IMG/VR virus record: IMGVR_UViG_3300006947_000061
Span: 1-28,606 of that record
Length of the DNA stretch: 28,606 nt
Strand: one strand, 5' to 3'
Source of the DNA: a virus
The first letter of the stretch is position 1. The number at the start of each line of letters is the position of its first letter. Shown one piece after another: positions 23,111 through 28,606 of the stretch. The notes under the pieces are model-generated. The model saw nothing but the letters and a program-made list of their open reading frames with translations. It searched no databases and had not been told where the DNA came from. The translations under genes and the position numbers were made by a program.

Positions 23111-23389
23111 ATGAGAACAAACCTATATATCAGTAAGGAAAGGAAGTACGATTTACTTTCGGCTTTGCTCTTAGAATATGGCAAAGACCCGTCTATTGGT
23201 CAAGATAGGTTTGAGTTCATAGAACTCCTCGCTGAAATTACAGCGTCGTTTTTTTCTGATGAAGGGATGTCTGCACTAGAAGCTATTGACTACGTGGAAG
23301 ACAGCGTTAGTTATATGGGCATAGGATTTGGCCGAGAGGATTATATTGACGATTTCCTATCGGATTTGGATTACATAAGAAGAGCATAA
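23111..23389 (+). CDS. Small acidic array protein 9
   Basis: 92 residues, helical. The C-terminal half is strongly acidic (EAIDYVEDSVSYMG, REDYIDDFLSDLDYIRRA). Linker is the shortened ACAATAGAG, which abuts ATG. Last gene with a clear linker. Function unknown. Confidence 0.7.
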   Translation: MRTNLYISKERKYDLLSALLLEYGKDPSIGQDRFEFIELLAEITASFFSDEGMSALEAIDYVEDSVSYMGIGFGREDYIDDFLSDLDYIRRA

Positions 23390-23393
23390 CGAT

Positions 23394-23567
23394 ATGATTT
23401 CATTTGACGGATACGAAGACAGAGGAACGACTTACATTGAGTTGTTCAACATTGAGATATACCAGCCAAGCGGCACAAACTATTGGGTTGTTCCTGACAA
23501 ACGAGGTGGGTCGGTTTGGGAATTTGATAATTTAGCGGATGCGTTAAACAAGGCAGAAACACTATAA
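23394..23567 (+). CDS. Small beta-rich protein next to ArdA
   Basis: 57 residues. Strands SFDGYEDRGTTYIELFNIEIY and a Trp-containing NYWVVPDKRGG, then a short helix (NLADALNKAETL). Similar in outline to small phage proteins with G-T-x-Y-x-x-x and L-x-D-A-L-x-x-A ends. The junction is TAACGATATG, only the last six bases of the linker kept. Followed two bases later by the ArdA-like gene. Confidence 0.65.
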   Translation: MISFDGYEDRGTTYIELFNIEIYQPSGTNYWVVPDKRGGSVWEFDNLADALNKAETL

Positions 23568-23569
23568 AA

Positions 23570-24316
23570 ATGAGTTTAAACGATATTTATCTTTACATGG
23601 AACCCTATGATTACGATTACCGTGGTCAAGGTTTTTACGTGCATCCCTATCGGGATTTTTCAAATTATAGAGAGTTTGAAAAACAAATGCTTGAGAACAT
23701 TAACATGTTCGGCCCCACGGTTGAGGAGTGGGAGGTCGTCGATACCGACGGAGGTAAAATGGTTTGGGATGCAGCTACGGACAACTACGGGTTAAACGAA
23801 GAAGCCTATGACGCTATCAAAGAGTTTTTCTCGTGGTGCGCTAACAACAAAGTAAGCACAGATGCAGTTAGTGAATTTGTAGATTTAAGAGGTCACGATG
23901 TAACAGATGACATTGAAAATTTCTTAGACGACAATTACAGAGGTCAATTCGATTCTATGTTAGAGTATGCGTATGAACTTATTGATAGCATTGGAATTAG
24001 CAAAGAACTCGCTGAAAATTACTTTGGATTTGACACGTTAGGAAACGCGCTAAAAGCTAGCGGGGATTTGGATATGCTTATAATGGACGAGTGGGAAGAC
24101 CGTTATGACACACACGCGGAGGCGCAAGCCGTTTACGATGAGATGTACGATATGCGTGATTCCGATTTAGGCGAATGGTATGTCTACGATTTAATTGGTG
24201 ACTTAGATTCGGCTCTTGGAGACAGAGTAAGTGACTATTTTGATTATCAGAAATTCGCGCGTGATTTAGCATACGATTACGATTATATCGACGGAACCAT
24301 TTGGAGCAACTATTAA
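23570..24316 (+). CDS. ardA: ArdA-like antirestriction protein
   Basis: 248 residues, very acidic. ArdA proteins mimic bent B-DNA and block type I restriction enzymes. The N-terminal part has the IYLYMEPYDYD..G opening and EEWEVVDTDGG (compare W-x-I-x-D-x-E in ArdA). The middle has DDNYRGQFDSMLEYAYELIDSIG, cited here by its words NYRG, FDS and YAYEL. The C-terminal YFDYQKFARDL is the ArdA signature (Y-I-D-Y-x-x-x-x-R-D-L). Usual length is about 165-200, so an extended form. It ends the acidic array and lies right before the scaffold gene. Confidence 0.78.
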   Translation: MSLNDIYLYMEPYDYDYRGQGFYVHPYRDFSNYREFEKQMLENINMFGPTVEEWEVVDTDGGKMVWDAATDNYGLNEEAYDAIKEFFSWCANNKVSTDAVSEFVDLRGHDVTDDIENFLDDNYRGQFDSMLEYAYELIDSIGISKELAENYFGFDTLGNALKASGDLDMLIMDEWEDRYDTHAEAQAVYDEMYDMRDSDLGEWYVYDLIGDLDSALGDRVSDYFDYQKFARDLAYDYDYIDGTIWSNY

Positions 24317-24326
24317 CCAATACAAG

Positions 24327-24920
24327 ATGTTTAGAAAACGAAAGTTAGCAGAAGAGGAGTACGTTGAAGAAACAACAACGGAAACCACAGAGACAGAAGA
24401 ATCTACCCCCGATTCTATGGAACAATTTATTAACCTATTAGTAGACATGGGTCTGTCTGCTGAACAAGCCGAAGCGGTACATACAATGGCAATGGAACTT
24501 GTCGATGTATCTGGAGGCGAAACCATTACTGAAGAAGTGAAGGAAGAAACAAAAGTAGAGGCATCGCGTCAAGAACGCGGTAGTCGTCGAAGTCCTCGTC
24601 GGGAATTTTCTCGTCGTGGCACAACAGGTCGTCCATCGCGTCAAATGCGTAACGAAGAACCAGCTCACGGTCGTCGAGCAATGAGCGAACAGCGTAGCGA
24701 ACGAACAAGCCCAACCCAACGGTTGGAAGTTCAATTGCGTCGCCAACGTCGTGAAATGGCTGAGATGCGAAAGCAGTTGATTGAGTTAGGAGCGCAGCCC
24801 GCTACACGCGGCTTGAATAACGCACCACAACGTAGGGAAGTTAGCGGTTCAGTCCCCACACCTTCAGCAGAAGGGAGTATTCAGGACCGCGTTAATGCAA
24901 TGCTAAAAAATGTACGATAA
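24327..24920 (+). CDS. Scaffold-like head assembly protein
   Basis: 197 residues. Acidic, Thr-rich start (EEYVEETTTETTETEE), a central UBA-like helix pair (INLLVDMGLSAEQAEAVHTMA), then a long Arg-rich part (about 88-150) and a coiled coil (LEVQLRRQRREMAEMRKQL). Position between protease and major capsid and the charge-segregated, coiled-coil make-up fit a scaffold removed by the protease. The Arg-rich part could bind DNA or the capsid interior. TAATG junction with the capsid gene. Confidence 0.65.
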   Translation: MFRKRKLAEEEYVEETTTETTETEESTPDSMEQFINLLVDMGLSAEQAEAVHTMAMELVDVSGGETITEEVKEETKVEASRQERGSRRSPRREFSRRGTTGRPSRQMRNEEPAHGRRAMSEQRSERTSPTQRLEVQLRRQRREMAEMRKQLIELGAQPATRGLNNAPQRREVSGSVPTPSAEGSIQDRVNAMLKNVR

Positions 24921-25987
24921 TGAATAATCGTTATAATTCTTTGCCTTCACGCAGAAGCCGTCGTGAGTTATCCAACAACCCTCAAGGGTTGCCGGGAACT
25001 TATGCGGGCGTGTTGTCAACCCCTTTCATCGCTCCTGCGTTGAAAACAGCGGATACTCTTGTAAAGGGATATGTCCGACAAATTGATGGGATTTCTTTTA
25101 AAGCCGTCCTTTCTGCTACGTCAATTGCTGACGATGTGATTCAAGTAGGGGGGGCTAGTAACTGTGCTTTTGATGACGGTAATAGTGTCACGCTTTCGGA
25201 AAGCATTCTGACATTGACTGATTTAAAAGTCAACGAGGAACTTTGCCGAGCGACTATGTTAAACTCTTGGCAGGAACAACTCGGCCCACGAAATACGGCT
25301 GACTGGTCCTCACCTGAATACCGTAATTTTGTTATGGGTCAAGTGGCAGCTAAAACCGCAGCAGGAGTTGAGAATGCTATCTGGAAAGGTTCCAATGGAG
25401 TTTTCGCAAATGGTTTCTTGTCTAGCGACGGAGTTTTTGATGATGATGGACTGGCAGCTTCTTCTTTAGCCAATGCAACAACGCAAGCTATTGCCGCTAT
25501 GACTGCTGCAAACGTGTTGCAACAAATCGGTTTGGTTTACAATAAAGCAGCAACCGATAAAAGCGCAATTTTGTCTAAGCCTGACTTGAAGTTCTTTGTA
25601 AGCAATAAGACTGCTGCATTGTACCGTCAAGCTATCGCAACTGCTGGAGGTGGCATTGCTTTTGACACGGCAGGACTAGCTTCTGGTGCAGCTACTACAA
25701 CAACGGGTCAGGGTTACAACAACATGGTAACGAACCAAGCCTTTGGAGCATTGAACTTTTTGGGTATTGAAATTGCTGAATGTCCCGGAATGTTTGACGA
25801 CGCTATCGTTTTGGCTCAAACAGAAAATTTGATTGTCGGCAGCAATCTTTCAACTGATTATACAGAGGCTTCATATATTCAAACATACTTGTATGATGGC
25901 TCAGATAATGTTCGTGTAACTATGAGATTTGGATTGGGTACAGTTGCAGGTATTGCGGCTGATGCCATCGTGGGTAAAACGTTTTAA
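24920..25987 (+). CDS. Major capsid protein
   Basis: 355 residues, in the size range of HK97-fold capsid proteins. Basic N-terminal arm (RYNSLPSRRSRRELS), likely cut by the protease. Then a core with GISFKAVLSATSIADDVIQVGG, helices EYRNFVMGQVAAKTAAGVENAIW, and LKFFVSNKTAALYRQAI; C-terminal part holds FLGIEIAECPGMFDDAIVLAQTENLIVG, a frequent ending of phage capsid proteins (G-I-x-I, then D-x-x-x-x-x-x-x-x-N-L). Context between scaffold and tail-tube-like gene agrees. Family placement is from pattern. Confidence 0.8.
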   Translation: MNNRYNSLPSRRSRRELSNNPQGLPGTYAGVLSTPFIAPALKTADTLVKGYVRQIDGISFKAVLSATSIADDVIQVGGASNCAFDDGNSVTLSESILTLTDLKVNEELCRATMLNSWQEQLGPRNTADWSSPEYRNFVMGQVAAKTAAGVENAIWKGSNGVFANGFLSSDGVFDDDGLAASSLANATTQAIAAMTAANVLQQIGLVYNKAATDKSAILSKPDLKFFVSNKTAALYRQAIATAGGGIAFDTAGLASGAATTTTGQGYNNMVTNQAFGALNFLGIEIAECPGMFDDAIVLAQTENLIVGSNLSTDYTEASYIQTYLYDGSDNVRVTMRFGLGTVAGIAADAIVGKTF

Positions 25988-25997
25988 TCTTTAGAAA

Positions 25998-26573
25998 ATG
26001 AGTTGCGATATTTCAACTGGACGCGCGGTATCCTGCAAGGATGCTACGGGTGGAATACTTACAGTATTCATTAGCAACTACGTTTCTCCCCTTGACCAAT
26101 ACGCAGGCTTTGCGCAAACAGCTAATGTCATTTCGGCATTAGGAACTGTTGATTCACCGTATGTTGTTTTTAAGTTCGAATTGCGTCGTGAGATGGCTTC
26201 ATTTACAAGCGCGGTGAACAGCAGCCCAGAAAACGGAACCACGTTTTTTGAGCAGACGTTAACCATGAATCTAAATAAGTTTTCTCAGACAGACGCAGAC
26301 GCTTTGCGTGTGTTAGCGTATGGTCGTCCACAAATCATTGTTCAAGACAACCAAGACAATCTAATTGTTATGGGGGCTGAGAACGGATGTGATGTAACGA
26401 CTGGGCAGGTTACAACGGGACAAATGTTTGGTGACCGAAATGGAGTAGAGATGACCTTCACGGCTCGTGAAACGTTAGCTTTCTACACTATGACTCCTCC
26501 GTTAGCCGGAGGAGCAGCAGGAGCAGGACCATATCCTTTCACGGAATTCGAATTTATTACGGTAACCCCGTAA
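25998..26573 (+). CDS. Tail-tube-like structural protein
   Basis: 191 residues. Begins MSCDISTGRAVSCKDATGGI with three cysteines and has FFEQTLTMNLNKFSQTDAD, then LAYGRPQIIVQDNQDN and EMTFTARETLAFY. I recall this order (C-D-(I/L)-T-x-G-R, G-T-x-x-F-x-Q-x-L-x-x-x-L, then Y-G-R-P-x-x-(I/V)-V-x-D) in the putative tail tube/major tail protein of Bacteroidetes phages. Ten bases after the capsid gene and followed by a strong terminator. Would be a second very abundant virion protein. Confidence 0.55.
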   Translation: MSCDISTGRAVSCKDATGGILTVFISNYVSPLDQYAGFAQTANVISALGTVDSPYVVFKFELRREMASFTSAVNSSPENGTTFFEQTLTMNLNKFSQTDADALRVLAYGRPQIIVQDNQDNLIVMGAENGCDVTTGQVTTGQMFGDRNGVEMTFTARETLAFYTMTPPLAGGAAGAGPYPFTEFEFITVTP

Positions 26574-26598
26574 GGGAAGGGTTTAATCTAAATTAGAG

Positions 26599-26629
26599 AA
26601 AAGGGGCAGCATAGGGTTGCCCCTTTTTT
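26599..26629 (+). terminator. Strong intrinsic terminator after capsid and tube genes
   Basis: AAAAGGGGCA (26599-26608) pairs perfectly with TGCCCCTTTT (26618-26627) around the loop GCATAGGGT; T-run 26624-26629. The run merges with the TTTATATCTATAAAT box that starts at 26627. It limits read-through from the highly expressed capsid unit into the portal. Confidence 0.92.
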
Positions 26630-26641
26630 ATATCTATAAAT
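26627..26641 (+). promoter_or_regulatory. TTTATATCTATAAAT box, copy 3 (before portal unit)
   Basis: Identical over 15 bases to the box at 19619. It starts within the T-run of the terminator and ends three bases before the ATG at 26645. As a terminator stands just before it, this is the most natural place for a promoter for the portal unit. No TTTG at -33 was seen, so a non-housekeeping sigma factor is possible. Confidence 0.55.
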
Positions 26642-26644
26642 GAG

Positions 26645-26992
26645 ATGCTACAATTAAACAAAGCGATAGGCAACACGGTTTACGTTCACTTAGGTTCAGA
26701 ACCCATAGTATCAGGTGCTAAAATCTCTATCATTGCAACGTCAGTAATGACTAACGTGACTGTTACGGCTTTGTTTACAGTTGCTACATCCACGGAAAGG
26801 GCGACGACAATAACAATTGATGCTTCAACCTTTGCGCTTGGGATGTATCTTGTAACCATCAAAAACGAGGCCGAGACAGTTACATATACCGAACTACTTG
26901 CTTATGTGTCAAGCAGTACGGGTGTACCTTTACCTGAGCCGACTTACGATGAGTATTCACAACAAGTAACCGCAGTAGTCTATGGAGGATAA
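26645..26992 (+). CDS. Small structural-like protein before portal
   Basis: 115 residues. Immunoglobulin-like alternation of strands (VYVHLGSEP, AKISIIATSV, TVTALFTVATST, TTITIDASTF, MYLVTIKNEAE, ELLAYVSS). The order L-x-x-G-x-Y-x-V-x-I-x-x and a linker ending in YDEYSQQV suggest a head or tail surface protein. Overlaps the portal gene by 11 bases. Function unknown. Confidence 0.55.
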   Translation: MLQLNKAIGNTVYVHLGSEPIVSGAKISIIATSVMTNVTVTALFTVATSTERATTITIDASTFALGMYLVTIKNEAETVTYTELLAYVSSSTGVPLPEPTYDEYSQQVTAVVYGG

Positions 26993-28606
26993 GAAAAAAT
27001 ACGACTTTTCAGTCGTTGACTATCAGTACACCAACGTACCTCAATATCGAGAAAACCAGAACCAAGACTGGGTAACGCTAGGTGAAGACAACCTTTACCC
27101 GTATTTCATTCAAGACCTTTTAACGGGGTCGTCTATGCATAACGCGATTGTTCGTGGTTGTACGGATATGATTTATGGTAAGGGACTAGATGCGCATAAT
27201 AAAGACTCGCATGTTGAGCAATGGCTCAAACTTAATAAATTGTTTGGAGACGGAGAAGCGTTAAAGCGTGTGGCTTTTGATTACAAGCTATACGGCAACG
27301 CTTATTTAAATGTTATTTGGTCCACGGATAGAACGCATATCGCGGAAGTAAATCATGTCCCGTCTGCTTATATCCGAGCAGGAAAAGCGGACGATACAGA
27401 CAAAATCCCTTTGTACTATCATTCGACAGACTGGGCTTCTGTTGGTAATGGGGTGTATAGTAATGGTCAGGAGGTGGCAGAACCGTACGCTATACCTGCG
27501 TTTAGTTCAACAGACAGAACAGCAGCCAGTCAGATTTTACACATAAAACAATACAATCCTATATCCTTCTTTTACGGAATAAGCGACTGGATTGGTGGGA
27601 CACGTTGGATTGACCTAGACCGCCAAGTAGCTGAATTTCATAGTTCAAATTTACAAAGCGGCCTGTTCCCTTCTATGGTCATTAGCATGAACAATGGCGT
27701 ACCGACGGATGAAGAGCGCAGGCGTATTGAGCAATTGATTTACGAGAAGTTTTCAGGGGCTCAAAATGCGGGTAAGTTTTTAATGTTTTTTAATGACAAC
27801 GCAGCAGACGCGCCTACCATCGAAGCGTTTCAACCGACAGACCCACAGAAGACGTATCAGTTTTTTAGCGATGAAATTGCCTTACGAATTCTGCAAGCTA
27901 ACCGCGTAACAAGTCCAATTTTATTTGGGCTACGTGGCGAAGGGGGGTTAGGAAACAACGCAGACGAATTACGCGATGCTTACGATTTGTTTTATCATAG
28001 CGTAATCTCACCTATGCAGGACCAAATCCTAAAATGCATACACCCTCTTTTGTCTGTCAATGGAATTACTTTAGATATATTTTTTAAGAAGTTAACTCCC
28101 GCTTCGTTCTTGAATTTAGAAGATGTTAAGGAAAACATCGAAGAGGTAAAAGAGCAGGCTAAAGAGTCTGAGGTTTCGTTTAGTGACGTAAAAAAAAAAG
28201 ACTCTGATTTAAAGAAGCGAATGCGCTTAGTTGACTCAAGACTTACGGACAGTCATTATTTGGTTCGTTCTGAGATAGTCGAGGAGGGTGACGTTGATGA
28301 AATGCTTCACCGTAAAAAGCACAAGTTTTACGAGGAGTATTCAAATAAAGACGACGTTTCAGATTTCGGAGACATTATAGGAAGGGACGGTTATTTGTTT
28401 TCTGTTCGATACGTTTATGCGGAGACAGCGACTACACCGCCAGAGAACCCTAACTACGAGAGTCGAGACTTTTGTGTGGACATGATGGACCTAAGCGATG
28501 ACGGTGTGATATACCGTTACGAGGACATTGAAGATATGTATTATGAAAACCCTGAATTCAATCATCCCGGAAAAAACGGATTCGACAAGTTCACCCTAAA
28601 AGGAGG
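26982..28606 (+). CDS. Portal protein, 3' end cut by the window
   Basis: Open for 541 codons from ATG 26982 to the window end, overlapping the previous stop. The portal forms the DNA entry ring of the head. Core motifs: SSMHNAIVRGCTDMIYG, YKLYGNAYLNVIW, a helix DEERRRIEQLIYEKF, FFSDEIALRILQANRVTSPILFG and an NNADELRDAYDLFY helix, typical of the Phage_portal family. At about residue 403-406 lies KKK from an A10 run (28190-28199). After it follows an added domain ending SRDFCVDMM...YRYEDI, which I recall as a conserved C-terminal element in head proteins of Bacteroidetes phages. Confidence 0.85.
   Translation, partial: MEDKKKYDFSVVDYQYTNVPQYRENQNQDWVTLGEDNLYPYFIQDLLTGSSMHNAIVRGCTDMIYGKGLDAHNKDSHVEQWLKLNKLFGDGEALKRVAFDYKLYGNAYLNVIWSTDRTHIAEVNHVPSAYIRAGKADDTDKIPLYYHSTDWASVGNGVYSNGQEVAEPYAIPAFSSTDRTAASQILHIKQYNPISFFYGISDWIGGTRWIDLDRQVAEFHSSNLQSGLFPSMVISMNNGVPTDEERRRIEQLIYEKFSGAQNAGKFLMFFNDNAADAPTIEAFQPTDPQKTYQFFSDEIALRILQANRVTSPILFGLRGEGGLGNNADELRDAYDLFYHSVISPMQDQILKCIHPLLSVNGITLDIFFKKLTPASFLNLEDVKENIEEVKEQAKESEVSFSDVKKKDSDLKKRMRLVDSRLTDSHYLVRSEIVEEGDVDEMLHRKKHKFYEEYSNKDDVSDFGDIIGRDGYLFSVRYVYAETATTPPENPNYESRDFCVDMMDLSDDGVIYRYEDIEDMYYENPEFNHPGKNGFDKFTLKG
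28190..28199 (+). other. A10 run in portal gene, possible slip site
   Basis: Zero-frame reads GTA AAA AAA AAA GAC. A -1 slip meets TGA at 28205-28207, a +1 slip TAA at 28210-28212. Either would yield a portal of about 408 residues without the added C-terminal domain. Two forms are therefore possible, but nothing else supports programmed slipping. Confidence 0.3.

Noticed and set aside
27355-27546. 63-codon frame inside the portal gene
   Set aside because: Shadow frame; the portal frame is open through it and holds the family motifs.
1-28606. Circular closure of the window ends
   Set aside because: Joining base 28606 to base 1 makes the portal frame read GHYSTVHRDFS and stop soon, not a plausible portal end, and does not restore the connector start.

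Overview
The window is one strand of a tailed double-stranded DNA phage genome, most likely a siphovirus of the Bacteroidota (Flavobacteriia-like host). The basis is a PBSX-type terminase, a Phage_portal/XkdF-type head set, a tape measure protein and a string of small families that I recall from Bacteroidetes phages. AUG starts generally lack Shine-Dalgarno sites, and there are TAnnTTTG-like -7 boxes. All genes lie on the + strand, mostly with ATGA, TAATG or short overlaps, and no gene-free stretch exceeds about 120 bases. No integrase, reverse transcriptase, tRNA, insertion sequence or CRISPR array was seen. Both ends cut genes: a head-tail connector at the left and the portal at the right. 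Joining the two ends directly does not give a sensible portal C-terminus, so some sequence is missing between them.

Layout. 1-2857: connector, a repeat-rich fibre and a discoidin-like receptor-binding protein. 2857-4309: small proteins, a T7-type amidase and a short one-helix holin-like protein (lysis cassette), closed by a strong terminator. 4390-7452: an early region with a promoter, small unknown proteins, an OB-fold-like protein, a Cro-like HTH, a replication initiator and a partner protein, closed by a second terminator. 7552-9735: NinG-like nuclease, a phage sigma factor and small conserved proteins. 9725-11189: terminase small and large subunits. 11186-19601: tail module, with a tail assembly chaperone that appears to use a programmed -1 frameshift in a T9 run, tail completion proteins, two large distal tail proteins and the tape measure. 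19634-26573: XkdF-like prohead protease, then an inserted array of small acidic genes ending in an ArdA-like antirestriction gene, then scaffold, major capsid and tail-tube-like proteins. A third terminator precedes a small gene and the portal. Head genes therefore follow tail genes.

The most unusual part is 20600-24316. Nine consecutive genes carry a near-identical 9-13 nt linker between stop and start (type TAAACAACAGAGATATG). Most encode 54-92 residue, strongly acidic proteins, and the array ends near an ArdA-like DNA mimic. I propose a modular anti-defence cassette array placed between protease and scaffold/capsid. A second system-level signal is the box TTATATCTATAAAT, found three times: about 60 nt before the first tail gene after the chaperone, directly before the protease, and directly before the portal unit. 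It may be a late promoter for the phage's own sigma factor. These functional proposals are inference; the repeats themselves are seen directly.
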